A DNA stretch of 32,086 nucleotides. It comes from Streptomyces cupreus (GTDB taxonomy: Bacteria; Actinomycetota; Actinomycetes; Streptomycetales; Streptomycetaceae). The notes under the pieces are model-generated. The model saw only the letters and a list, made by a program, of their open reading frames with translations, was not told the origin of the DNA and ran no database searches. The DNA is taken from assembly GCF_014257025.1 (NCBI RefSeq), contig NZ_JACMSF010000075.1, forward strand, positions 1-32,086. Reading direction: 5' to 3'. Numbering within the stretch: the first letter of the stretch is position 1; each line of letters opens with the position of its first letter. Shown in pieces: positions 23,218 to 31,150 of this stretch. The position numbers and the translations under genes were made by a program.

Positions 23218-24381
23218 ATGGACGTCGGGCTCAAGCGCGAGCTGGAGCAGAAGGTCATGGCCGGTGAGCGGCTGACCCGGGAGGACGGCATCGCGCTGTA
23301 CGAGTCGGACGACCTGGCGTGGCTCGGCGGCCTCGCGCACGAGGTGCGCACGCGCAAGAACGGCGATGTCGTCCACTTCAACGTCAACCGTCACCTCAAC
23401 ATGACCAACGTGTGCACGGCGTCCTGCGCCTACTGCTCCTTCCAGCGCAAGCCGGGGGAGAAGGACGCGTACACGATGCGCATCGAGGAGGCGGTGAAGC
23501 TCGCGAAGGCGATGGAGTCGGAGAACCTCACGGAACTCCACATCGTCAACGGCCTGCACCCGAACCTGCCGTGGCGCTACTACCCAAGGTCGCTGCGGGA
23601 ACTGAAGGCGGCGCTGCCTCACGTCTCCCTGAAGGCCTTCACGGCGACGGAGATCCACCACTTCGAGACGATCTCCGGTCTCTCGGCGTCGGAGATCCTC
23701 GACGAGCTGATCGACGCGGGCCTGGAGTCGTTGACGGGCGGCGGCGCGGAGATCTTCGACTGGGAGGTCCGTCAGCACATCGTGGACCACCGCACGCACT
23801 GGGAGGACTGGTCGCGCATCCACCGCCTGGCGCACGAGAAGGGTCTGAAGACCCCGTGCACCATGCTGTACGGCCACATCGAGGAGCCGCGGCACAGGGT
23901 GGACCACGTCCTCAGGCTCCGCGAGCTCCAGGACGAGACGAACGGCTTCCAGGTCTTCATCCCCCTGCGCTACCAGCACGACTTCGTGGACGTGCAGGAC
24001 GGCAAGGTCCGCAACCGCCTGCAGGCGCGCACGCAGATGGCGACGGGCGCGGAGGCGTTGAAGACGTTCGCGGTGTCGAGGTTGTTGTTCGACAACGTCC
24101 CGCACGTCAAGGTCTTCTGGGTCATGCACGGCGTCCAGACGGCCCAGCTCGCGCTCCAGCACGGCGCGGACGACATGGACGGCTCGGTGGTCGAGTACAA
24201 GATCACCCACGACGCCGACAACTACGGCACGCCGAACAAACTCACCCGCGAGGACCTACTGGACCTCATCCGCGACGCGGGCTTCCGCCCGGTGGAACGG
24301 AACACGCGGTACGAGGTGATCCGGGAGTACGAGGGTCCCGACCCGGAGCGTCGCGAATCCCCTCAGCCGATGCGGGTGTGA
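23218..24381 (+). CDS. mqnE: Aminofutalosine synthase MqnE
   Basis: A 387-aa radical SAM enzyme. The cluster motif CTASCAYC has C66, C70 and C73 (CX3CX2C) in the context NMTNVCTASCAYCSF, typical of the MqnE/MqnC/CofH group. Downstream are LHIVNGLHPNLPW, KAFTATEIHHF, GLESLTGGGAEIF and TPCTMLYGHIEEP, all MqnE-like. It adds the adenosyl radical to 3-enolpyruvylbenzoate to give aminofutalosine, the second committed step of the futalosine menaquinone route. A strong AGGAGAGG (23203-23210) precedes ATG 23218. mqnA, mqnB, mqnC and mqnD are not in this window. Confidence 0.96.
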   Translation: MDVGLKRELEQKVMAGERLTREDGIALYESDDLAWLGGLAHEVRTRKNGDVVHFNVNRHLNMTNVCTASCAYCSFQRKPGEKDAYTMRIEEAVKLAKAMESENLTELHIVNGLHPNLPWRYYPRSLRELKAALPHVSLKAFTATEIHHFETISGLSASEILDELIDAGLESLTGGGAEIFDWEVRQHIVDHRTHWEDWSRIHRLAHEKGLKTPCTMLYGHIEEPRHRVDHVLRLRELQDETNGFQVFIPLRYQHDFVDVQDGKVRNRLQARTQMATGAEALKTFAVSRLLFDNVPHVKVFWVMHGVQTAQLALQHGADDMDGSVVEYKITHDADNYGTPNKLTREDLLDLIRDAGFRPVERNTRYEVIREYEGPDPERRESPQPMRV

Positions 24382-24410
24382 GCGGGTAGTTCCTCGGCTG
24401 CGGGTCGTGG

Positions 24411-24439
24411 GGGGCGCGCAGTTCCCCGCGCCCCTAGGT
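24411..24439. repeat. Streptomyces dispersed intergenic repeat, hairpin (copy B)
   Basis: GGGGCGCG (24411-24418) and CGCGCCCC (24427-24434) form a perfect 8-bp stem with loop CAGTTCCC. The 16 bases at 24424-24439 equal those at 4686-4701. It occupies the gap between mqnE and the glycosylase gene and likely ends the mqnE transcript. Confidence 0.7.
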
Positions 24440-24455
24440 GGGTACTCGACCCGGC

Positions 24456-25106
24456 ATGGTTGCCACCAAGGCTCCTGAGGATGCCTATACCGCTGAACCC
24501 TTCCTCCCCTCCCACGGAGGCCTCCCCGCCCTCCGCCGCGCCGCCGCCGACTGCCGTGGCTGCCCGCTGCACCGGGACGCCACCCAGACCGTCTTCGGTG
24601 CCGGAAACGCGCACGCCCGCGTCATGCTCGTCGGCGAGCAGCCCGGCGACCAGGAGGACCGTCAGGGCAAGCCCTTCGTCGGCCCCGCCGGGAAGCTGCT
24701 CGACCGTGCCCTCGCCGAAGCCGGTATCGACCCCGACGACACCTACGTCACCAACGCCGTCAAGCACTTCAAGTTCACCCGGTCCGAGCCCCGCAAGCGC
24801 CGTATTCACAAGGCGCCCACCCTTCGGGAGATGACGGCGTGCGGGCCCTGGCTGGCCGCTGAGCTGGCCGTGGTGGAGCCGGAGTTGATCGTCGTGCTCG
24901 GTGCCACCGCCGGGAAGGCGTTGCTCGGGTCGTCGTTCCGGGTCACCCAGGTGCGGGGGACCGTGCTGGAGGAGGAGATCCATGGGCGCCCGGAGCGGCT
25001 GGTTCCGACCGTTCATCCGTCGTCCGTTCTGCGGGCGGACGATCGTGAGGCGGCGTACCGAGGGCTGGTCTCGGATCTGAAAGTGGCGGCGCGGGCCATC
25101 CAGTAA
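24456..25106 (+). CDS. udgX: UdgX-type uracil-DNA glycosylase
   Basis: A 216-aa uracil-DNA glycosylase-fold protein. It has the UdgX signature loop KRRIH (114-118), whose histidine (H118) in the characterised mycobacterial UdgX forms a covalent bond to the uracil site. Motif A is GEQPGDQED (60-68), where other family 4 enzymes have GEAPG; motif B is VPTVHPSSVLR (183-193). Iron-sulfur ligands include C33, C36 and C129. Where family 4 has a further Cys, this protein has H104 (TNAVKHFKF). ATG 24456 is chosen over GTG 24438, which lies inside the hairpin repeat. It probably marks or repairs uracil in DNA by tight binding. Confidence 0.9.
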   Translation: MVATKAPEDAYTAEPFLPSHGGLPALRRAAADCRGCPLHRDATQTVFGAGNAHARVMLVGEQPGDQEDRQGKPFVGPAGKLLDRALAEAGIDPDDTYVTNAVKHFKFTRSEPRKRRIHKAPTLREMTACGPWLAAELAVVEPELIVVLGATAGKALLGSSFRVTQVRGTVLEEEIHGRPERLVPTVHPSSVLRADDREAAYRGLVSDLKVAARAIQ

Positions 25107-25110
25107 TGGC

Positions 25111-25116
25111 TACCAT
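25111..25116 (+). promoter_or_regulatory. Candidate -10 for a leaderless GNAT transcript
   Basis: TACCAT fits TANNNT and ends six bases before GTG 25123. No ribosome site is present in the 16-base gap after udgX. Confidence 0.4.
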
Positions 25117-25122
25117 GCTTCC

Positions 25123-25647
25123 GTGGCCCTTACTTTCACTCTCGACCCCGCCGTCGACCCCACCCTCCGCGACGGCGTTCTCGACCTGTGGGCGGACGTC
25201 TCCAACGCCGGCGGCTCCGTCGGTTTCGTGCCCCCGGTGACGCGCGAGGCGATACGCCCCGAGCTGGTCAAGCACTTCGCGGCGATGGCCGAAGGCAGGA
25301 CGCGGCTGCTCGTCGGGCGCGACGCGGACGGACAGGTCGCCGCCACCGCGTTCCTCACCTTCAACACGCACCGGCTGATGACCCACTGGGTGTGGCTGTA
25401 CACGGTGATGGTGCACCCGCGGCACCAGGGCAAGGGGTACGGACGGGACCTGCTGGCCGCCGCCGAGCAGGAGGCCCGCCGCTTCGACGGCATCCGGGCC
25501 ATACGGCTCACCTGCCGCGGCGGCCAGGGCCTGGAGCGCTTCTACGGCTCCTGCGGCTACAAGGAGGTCGGCCGGATCCCGGACGCCATCCGCGTCGCCC
25601 CGGACGACCACCGCGACGACGTGATCATGCTGCTGCCGCTCGACTGA
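25123..25647 (+). CDS. GNAT family N-acetyltransferase
   Basis: A 174-aa GCN5-related acetyltransferase. The acetyl-CoA loop is in VMVHPRHQGKGYGRDLL (near 104-120; Q/R-x-x-G-x-G/A type), preceded by strand WVWLYTVMV and followed by IRLTCRGGQGLERFYGSCGYKEVGR, the usual beta-bulge and last strand. The N-terminal 60 residues form the variable acceptor side. The acceptor is unknown. A hairpin follows at 25665-25687. Confidence 0.9.
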   Translation: MALTFTLDPAVDPTLRDGVLDLWADVSNAGGSVGFVPPVTREAIRPELVKHFAAMAEGRTRLLVGRDADGQVAATAFLTFNTHRLMTHWVWLYTVMVHPRHQGKGYGRDLLAAAEQEARRFDGIRAIRLTCRGGQGLERFYGSCGYKEVGRIPDAIRVAPDDHRDDVIMLLPLD

Positions 25648-25664
25648 GCCCGGCGACCGGAGCC

Positions 25665-25687
25665 CCGCCCCCAAGATCGCGGGGCGG
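25665..25687. terminator. Hairpin after the GNAT gene
   Basis: CCGCCCC (25665-25671) and GGGGCGG (25681-25687) form a 7-bp stem with a 9-base loop, 18 bases past the stop at 25647. Confidence 0.6.
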
Positions 25688-25749
25688 ACATGCTTCACTG
25701 GATGCTGTCCCTTTTGGAACCCCTGTCGGAATCGGAAGACTGGATTGAG

Positions 25750-26049
25750 ATGCTCCGCTACACGCTGATGCGCCTCGGGATCTTCGCGGGCTGCCTCGTG
25801 GTCGTCTGGGGCCTCGTCTACGCCGGTCTCGCCCCGCGCGGCCTCGGTGACTCCAACGGCATGTGGGTCATCCTGCTCGCCCTGCTGCTCTCCGCACCGA
25901 TCAGCTTCGTCGTCCTGCGCAAGGAACGCGACCGCGCCTCCGTGCAGATCGTCCAGAGGGTCGACAAGGTGAAGGCCAACCTGGACGCGAACCGCAGCCA
26001 GGAGGACGTAGCCGACGACACGGCCCGGGCTCAGGGACAGACGTCTTAG
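25750..26049 (+). CDS. DUF4229 domain membrane protein
   Basis: A 99-aa inner membrane protein. It begins MLRYTLMRLGIFAGCLVVVW, continues with the loop AGLAPRGLGDSN and a second span WVILLALLLSAPISFVVL, then a charged helical tail (RKERDRASVQIVQRVDKVKAN). This layout matches DUF4229 proteins of actinobacteria, which have no known role. The frame is open back to ATG 25690, but the 20 extra codons have poor third-position G/C bias and start inside the hairpin region, so ATG 25750 is preferred. Confidence 0.75.
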   Translation: MLRYTLMRLGIFAGCLVVVWGLVYAGLAPRGLGDSNGMWVILLALLLSAPISFVVLRKERDRASVQIVQRVDKVKANLDANRSQEDVADDTARAQGQTS

Positions 26050-26052
26050 TCT
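26047..26052 (+). promoter_or_regulatory. Candidate -10 for a leaderless TetR transcript
   Basis: TAGTCT fits TANNNT and ends seven bases before ATG 26060. Its TAG is also the stop codon of the DUF4229 gene. No ribosome site lies in the 10-base gap. Confidence 0.4.
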
Positions 26053-26059
26053 TGCCCCT

Positions 26060-26704
26060 ATGGGTGCAGTCAAGACCAAGCGGATGCCGCGCGCCGTCCG
26101 TGAGCAGCAGATGCTGGACGCCGCCGTGCGGACCTTCGGGCGCCGCGGGTACATGGCCGCATCGATGGACGAGATAGCCGAACTCGCCGGTGTCTCCAAG
26201 CCGTTGGTCTATCTGTACCTGAACTCCAAGGAAGACCTCTTCGCCGCCTGCATCCGCCGAGAGGCGCATGCGCTCACCGCAGCCGTACGCGCCGGCGTCG
26301 ACACCGACGCGCCCGCCGACTGCCAACTCTGGGACGGTCTGCGGGCGTTCTTCACGCACACCGCGCAGAACCCGGACGGCTGGGCCGTGCTGCACCTCCA
26401 GGCCCGCACCCACGGCGACGCGTTCGCCGCCGAGGTGACCGCGATGCGCGAGGAGATCGTCGCGTTCGTCACGCAGCTGATCCTCGTCTCCGCTCGCGCG
26501 GCCCACCGTGACCCCGACCTCCCCGAGCACGAGGTCGCCGGACTCGCCGAGGCCCTCGTCGGCGCCGCCGAGTCGCTCGCCGACTGGGCGGGCGCCACTC
26601 CGGGCGTCACCGCCCGCCAGGCCGCCGCGACGATGATGAACTTCGCCTGGGCCGGACTCGGCAACATGATGGACGCGAGGCCCTGGATGCCCCCGGTCAG
26701 CTGA
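26060..26704 (+). CDS. TetR family transcriptional regulator
   Basis: A 214-aa TetR-type repressor. The N-terminal helix-turn-helix is at residues 10-58, with the hallmark FGRRGYMAASMDEIAELAGVSKPLVYLYLNSKEDLF. The helical ligand-binding and dimer domain follows. It converges with the MaoC-like gene, whose stop lies inside its last codons (8-base overlap). The 16-bp palindrome at 27535, upstream of that gene, is a plausible target. Together with the acyl-CoA ligase beyond it, control of fatty acid metabolism is possible, but this is inference. Confidence 0.93.
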   Translation: MGAVKTKRMPRAVREQQMLDAAVRTFGRRGYMAASMDEIAELAGVSKPLVYLYLNSKEDLFAACIRREAHALTAAVRAGVDTDAPADCQLWDGLRAFFTHTAQNPDGWAVLHLQARTHGDAFAAEVTAMREEIVAFVTQLILVSARAAHRDPDLPEHEVAGLAEALVGAAESLADWAGATPGVTARQAAATMMNFAWAGLGNMMDARPWMPPVS

Positions 26705-27518
26705 CGGTCCCCGCCAAGTGCGCGCGCCCGTCCCCGCCGCGCAGCTCGAACCGCCCCGGCTCCGCCCCGTACGTCACCGTCCCCGGCAGCAGCACCGGCG
26801 CCCGGAACTCCGCCGTGATCCGCGCCGCCGGAGGAACCCCGTACGCCGCGAGACATCGCGCCACCGTCCACATCCCGTGAGCGATGGCCCGCCGGAAGCC
26901 GAACAGCCGGGCGGTGAGCGGGTGGAGATGGATGGGGTTGCGGTCACCGGACACAGCCGCGTACCGCCGTCCCACATCCGCGCCGAGCCGCCACTCGCCG
27001 ACCACAGGCAGGGCAGGCCGCTCCTGACGCGCTGAGGCTCGCCCGTCCGTCCTGTGCCGCGCCAGATAGCTACTGCGCGACTCCCATACGAGGGCCCCGC
27101 CCGCCCTGAGTTCCGTCGCGACCGTCGCCTCCGTGCCCCGCCGGTGCGGCGCCAACCCGCCGACGTACACGGTGAGTTCGTACTCCCCGTGCGCCGCGAG
27201 CCGCTCCCGCTGGGCGATCTCGATCGATGTGTGCACAAGCCCCAGCAGCGGCAGCGGAAAGTCCCGTCCGCTCATCAGCCGCATGGCCAGCGGGAAGCTC
27301 AGCACATGGGGGTAGGTGATCGGCAGCGCGTCCTCGCCGGTCGCGAAGCCGCAGACCCGCTCGTAGGCCGCGAGCCGGGTCAGATCCACCCGCGCGCCCG
27401 GCAGGACCAGCGGGGTGCGGGGGAAGTCCGCGTCGGGGCGGGGTCGCTTGAACGGGGAAAACAGGGCGCCACGGGCGAACACCGGCGCGAGCGCGGGCGT
27501 ATGGGTAAGGACGGTCAC
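26697..27518 (-). CDS. MaoC-like (R-specific enoyl-CoA hydratase) dehydratase
   Basis: A 273-aa double hot-dog protein. The C-terminal half carries the hydratase 2 motif GDRNPIHLH (191-199; catalytic D192 and H197) followed by AIAHGMWTVARC. The N-terminal half is a degenerate hot dog with LGLVHTSIEIAQR. Such proteins hydrate trans-2-enoyl-CoA or enoyl-ACP in fatty acid or polyketide metabolism. GTG 27518 is chosen because GGAGG lies four to six bases before it; GTG 27524 is open but abuts that site. Two overlapping palindromes lie 17 bases upstream of the start. It faces the TetR gene. Confidence 0.88.
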   Translation of the reverse strand: MTVLTHTPALAPVFARGALFSPFKRPRPDADFPRTPLVLPGARVDLTRLAAYERVCGFATGEDALPITYPHVLSFPLAMRLMSGRDFPLPLLGLVHTSIEIAQRERLAAHGEYELTVYVGGLAPHRRGTEATVATELRAGGALVWESRSSYLARHRTDGRASARQERPALPVVGEWRLGADVGRRYAAVSGDRNPIHLHPLTARLFGFRRAIAHGMWTVARCLAAYGVPPAARITAEFRAPVLLPGTVTYGAEPGRFELRGGDGRAHLAGTVS

Positions 27519-27534
27519 GCACACCTCCGGATTT

Positions 27535-27568
27535 CTTACTCCGGAGTAAGGTTACCGGAGGTAATAAG
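27535..27568. promoter_or_regulatory. TetR-type operator, two overlapping palindromes
   Basis: CTTACTCCGGAGTAAG (27535-27550) is a perfect 16-bp palindrome. TTACC-GGA-GGTAA (27552-27564) is a second, imperfect copy two bases on. TTAC...GTAA palindromes are typical of TetR-family operators of lipid genes. They sit in the promoter/leader of the MaoC-like gene (minus strand) and 186 bases from the acyl-CoA ligase start (plus strand). The rest of this 235-base gap shows TACGAT near 27677 as a possible -10 for the ligase. Confidence 0.65.
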
Positions 27569-27753
27569 ACATGTGCTGCACGGACCTGAGTGACCCTCAC
27601 GTAACCCACGAGGTTGCACAGCCCCGCCCCCCGACCCTTCCCGAACACGCACAGCGCCCACACGTCAGCCCCGTACGATCCCCTTTCCTAACCGGCGGTA
27701 ACCCCTTTCCGCACGTGGGGAGCCGTCCGTGAACGCCGTGCCAGGAGCCGCCC

Positions 27754-29685
27754 GTGTCCACGCCACTGCCTTCCTTCGCCGTGTCCGCATCCTTCGCCGA
27801 CGCCCCAGCGCCCACCCTTGTGGAGCCCGAGACCCGGCGGCTGGACGGAGTCGTCCGGGAGGCGTACGTACCGCCCTTCGCGCCGGCCGTCTCGCACGGC
27901 TCGCTGGGCGACCTGCCGTTCGACAACGCCGTCGCGGTGCCGGACAAGGTGCTGCTCAGCCGTAAGACGGAGAACGGGAGTTGGGCCGACGTCACGGCGA
28001 CGCGGTTCGCCGAGCAGGTGCTCGCCGTGGCCAAGGGACTGATCGCCGAAGGGCTGATGCCCGGCGACCGGATCGCGGTCATGGCGCGGACGACGTACGA
28101 GTGGACCCTCCTCGACTTCGCCGCCTGGGCCGCGGGCCTCGTGACCGTCCCGGTCTATCCGACCTCCTCCGTCTTCCAGACCCGCTGGATCCTCCAGGAC
28201 TCCGGCGCCGTCGCCCTGGTCACCGAGACCGTCTCCCAGGCCGCATCCCTCGGCCCCGAGCGCGAACGCCTCCCCGACCTCCAGCACATGTGGGTCATGG
28301 AGAAGGGCCATGTGGAGCGGCTCGCGGAGGCCGGCGCCGCGATACCGGACCAGGAGGTCGAGGTCTGCCGGGGCATGCTCGGCCCGAGCACCCTGGCCAC
28401 CCTGATCTACACCTCGGGCACCACAGGACGCCCCAAGGGCTGCGCGCTCACCCACGGCAACTTCTTCGCCGAGGTCGACAACGCCATCGAACTCCTCTAC
28501 CCCGTCTTCAAGTCGAGGTCGAGCGAGGAGGTCTCGGTCCTCCTCTTCCTGCCGATGTCCCATGTCTTCGGCCGCATGGTGGCGGTGGCCTGCGTCCGCG
28601 CCCGGGTCCGGCTCGGCCACGCGCCCAGCCTCCGGTCCGAGGACCTCCTCGCCGACCTCGCGGCCTTCCGCCCGACCTGCCTCCTGGCCATCCCCTACAT
28701 GCTGGAGAAGGTCTACAACTCCGCCCGCGCCAAGGCGGAGGAGGGCGGCCGGCTGACCATGTTCGAACGGGCTGCCGCCGTCGCGGGCCGCTGGGGCGAG
28801 GCCATGGAGGCCAAGCAGCACGGCACCGGATCCGGACCCGGCCGCGCCCTGAGCATGGCCCGCACCTTCTACGACCCGCTCGTCTACCGCCGTATCCGCA
28901 ACGCCATGGGCGGCCGCGTCCGCCATCTGATCTGCGGCGGCTCACCGCTCGGACGGCGCCTCGCCGCGTTCTACGCCGGTGCGGGCATCGAGATCTACGA
29001 GGGTTACGGCCTGACCGAGACGACCGGCGCCGCCACCGTCACCCCGCCTCTCAAACCCCGTCTGGGCACGGTCGGTTGGCCGCTGCCCGGCACCCGGGTA
29101 CGGATCGCCGCGGACGGCGAGATCCTGATCTCCGGGGAGCAGGTGCTGCGCGGCTACTGGGACCCGGCGGCCGGGGGAGTGGTCCCGGCCGCGGTGGACG
29201 GCTGGCTCGCCACCGGCGACATCGGCGAGCTGGACGACGAGGGCTATCTGACCATCACCGGCCGCAAGAAGGAACTGCTGATCACGGCGGGCGGCAAGAG
29301 CGTGGCCCCGACCCCGCTGGAGAACTGGCTCCGCTCCCACCCGCTGATCTCGCAGGCCATGGTCATCGGCGACCGCCGCCCGTTCGTCGCCGCCCTGATC
29401 ACCCTCGACATGGCCGGCATCACCCACTGGCGCCGCATGAACGGCCGCCATCCCGTCCCCGCCGAACTCCTGGTCGGCGACGAGGAGTTGCGGGCGATCA
29501 TCCAGCGCGCGGTGGACGAGGCGAACAAGCTGGTCTCACGTCCCGAGTCGATCCGCAAGTTCGCGATCCTGCCGACGGACTTCTCGGAGCCGGCAGGGCA
29601 TCTGACCCCGTCGATGAAGCTGCGCCGACAGGCGGTCATGAAGGACTTCGCGGGCGAGATCGAGGAGTTGTACGAGGGACGCTGA
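27754..29685 (+). CDS. fadD: Long-chain acyl-CoA synthetase (AMP-forming)
   Basis: A 643-aa ANL superfamily adenylating enzyme. P-loop YTSGTTGRPKG is at 219-229, then FLPMSHVFGR, YEGYGLTET (A5), GWLATGDIGELDDEGYLTITGRKKELLITAGGK (A7-A8) and the catalytic lysine region LTPSMKLRRQAV near the C-terminus. It activates fatty acids to acyl-CoA via acyl-AMP; the size and the LTPSMKLRR end fit long-chain FadD types. GTG 27754 follows AGGAG at 27743-27747. The operator at 27535 may control it together with the MaoC-like gene. Confidence 0.93.
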   Translation: MSTPLPSFAVSASFADAPAPTLVEPETRRLDGVVREAYVPPFAPAVSHGSLGDLPFDNAVAVPDKVLLSRKTENGSWADVTATRFAEQVLAVAKGLIAEGLMPGDRIAVMARTTYEWTLLDFAAWAAGLVTVPVYPTSSVFQTRWILQDSGAVALVTETVSQAASLGPERERLPDLQHMWVMEKGHVERLAEAGAAIPDQEVEVCRGMLGPSTLATLIYTSGTTGRPKGCALTHGNFFAEVDNAIELLYPVFKSRSSEEVSVLLFLPMSHVFGRMVAVACVRARVRLGHAPSLRSEDLLADLAAFRPTCLLAIPYMLEKVYNSARAKAEEGGRLTMFERAAAVAGRWGEAMEAKQHGTGSGPGRALSMARTFYDPLVYRRIRNAMGGRVRHLICGGSPLGRRLAAFYAGAGIEIYEGYGLTETTGAATVTPPLKPRLGTVGWPLPGTRVRIAADGEILISGEQVLRGYWDPAAGGVVPAAVDGWLATGDIGELDDEGYLTITGRKKELLITAGGKSVAPTPLENWLRSHPLISQAMVIGDRRPFVAALITLDMAGITHWRRMNGRHPVPAELLVGDEELRAIIQRAVDEANKLVSRPESIRKFAILPTDFSEPAGHLTPSMKLRRQAVMKDFAGEIEELYEGR

Positions 29686-29702
29686 CCTGTGTGGCAGGGC
29701 GT

Positions 29703-29729
29703 ACAACCTTCAACCGCTGCCGTGAGTCT
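29703..29729 (+). promoter_or_regulatory. Candidate ECF sigma factor promoter
   Basis: ACAACC (29703-29708), a 17-base spacer and GTCT (29726-29729) match the AAC-N16/17-GTC pattern of ECF sigma promoters such as SigE in S. coelicolor. Transcription would start about 28 bases before ATG 29765, leaving room for the AGGAGA ribosome site. Promoter calls by eye are weak. Confidence 0.35.
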
Positions 29730-29764
29730 CCTCCTCGCCAGTCACAGATCATCGCAGGAGACGC

Positions 29765-31144
29765 ATGTTCACGCGCAGCACCGTTCGCCTGGCACTCGCC
29801 ACGGCCACGGCCGCCTCCCTCACCGGCGGACTGCTCACCCTCTCGGTGAGCACCGCGAACGCGGTAACCACCCCGGCGAAGTACGCCGACGACTTCAACG
29901 GCGACGGGTACCGCGACTTCGCCGCGACCTCCATCGGCGGGGGCCAGTTCGTGGTCACCTACGGGACCGCCACCGGCCCCGGCACCGTCACCAAGACCTT
30001 CAGCCAGTCCACCTCGGGCGTCCCCGGCACGGCCGGTGACACCGACGGCTACGGCGACGCGTTCGGCGAGGACCTCGCCCCCGCCGACTTCAACCGCGAC
30101 GGCTACGCCGACCTCGCCGTCGCCGACTTCACCGAGAAGGTCGACGGCAAGGTCAGCTCCGGCGCGGTCACCATCCTGTGGGGCTCGTCGTCCGGACTCT
30201 CCGGCACGAGCGCCGTCCGCCTGAAGATCACCGCGAGTTCCCACAGGGGCTTCGGCAAGGAGATCGAGGCGGGCGACTTCAACGGCGACGGCAAGATCGA
30301 CCTCGCGGTCTCCGACGCCATCGAGGCGGTACGGATCTACCGCGGCGGCTTCTCCAAGTCCGGTACGACGGGTTCGGTCACCAAGCACGTCCCGAACCAG
30401 CTGCTCGAACCCGCCGGCATGGTCGCGGGCAAGGTCACCAAGGACGCCGCGACCGACCTCTTCCTCCTCGGCCAGGGCTACCACAACGACAAGATGACCC
30501 AGGACGCCTGGTTCATCCGCGGCGGCTCCACGATCCAGCCCGGCAAGATCACGGTCTACAACAGCTCTTCGCCGGACTACAGCCCGACCGGTGTCGTCGC
30601 CGACTTCGACAAGGACGGCTACGGCGACCTCGCGGTCGGGGACCGCATGTACAACGGCAAGGCCGGTTCGGTCGTCGTGTGGCGCGGTGGCAGCACGGGC
30701 CCCGGCACGAAGTACCGCCTCTCGCAGGCGACTTCGGGCGTGGCCACGGCCGCGTCACCGAGGGAGTACTTCGGTTCCACCCTCTCCGCCGGCGACACCA
30801 ACGGCGACGGCTATCCCGACCTGGCGGTCGGCGTCCCCTACGAGATGGTCAGCTCCCTGGACGACGCGGGCGGCGTCCACGTCCTGCGCGGCGGCTCGTC
30901 CGGCGTCACCGGAGCGAACTCCCAGTGGTTCACCCGCGCGACGGCGGGCGTCCCCGGGAGCCCGAGCCAGTGGGAACACTTCGGCGAGCTGGTGCGCGTC
31001 CGCGACATCGACCGGGACGGCGACAAGGACGTACTGGTGTCGGCCGACTACTACAGCCCGAGCGTGCTGCTGCCGGGAACGGGCGTGAGCATTACCGGCA
31101 CGGGCGCCAAGGAAGTGAACGTGGTGGCGGCGTTCCCCCAGTAG
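29765..31144 (+). CDS. Secreted FG-GAP (integrin-like) beta-propeller protein
   Basis: A 459-aa exported protein. A Sec signal peptide with cleavage after ANA (residue 33) is followed by repeats with calcium-binding loops: DFNGDGYRDFA at 43, then DFNRDGYADLAVAD, DFNGDGKIDLAVSD, DFDKDGYGDLAVGD, DTNGDGYPDLAVG and DIDRDGDKDVLVS. One degenerate unit (KVTKDAATDLFLLG) sits between the third and fourth, giving seven blades, the number of an integrin-type propeller. No catalytic domain is attached. Such proteins bind ligands or surfaces outside the cell; the partner is unknown. AGGAGA precedes ATG 29765, and a long hairpin follows the stop. Confidence 0.92.
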   Translation: MFTRSTVRLALATATAASLTGGLLTLSVSTANAVTTPAKYADDFNGDGYRDFAATSIGGGQFVVTYGTATGPGTVTKTFSQSTSGVPGTAGDTDGYGDAFGEDLAPADFNRDGYADLAVADFTEKVDGKVSSGAVTILWGSSSGLSGTSAVRLKITASSHRGFGKEIEAGDFNGDGKIDLAVSDAIEAVRIYRGGFSKSGTTGSVTKHVPNQLLEPAGMVAGKVTKDAATDLFLLGQGYHNDKMTQDAWFIRGGSTIQPGKITVYNSSSPDYSPTGVVADFDKDGYGDLAVGDRMYNGKAGSVVVWRGGSTGPGTKYRLSQATSGVATAASPREYFGSTLSAGDTNGDGYPDLAVGVPYEMVSSLDDAGGVHVLRGGSSGVTGANSQWFTRATAGVPGSPSQWEHFGELVRVRDIDRDGDKDVLVSADYYSPSVLLPGTGVSITGTGAKEVNVVAAFPQ

Positions 31145-31150
31145 GACACT

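Noticed and set aside
27535..27568. Palindromes at 27535 taken as a rho-independent terminator
   Set aside because: They lie in the 5' control region between divergent genes, with little room for a transcript to end there. The TTAC...GTAA form fits an operator better.
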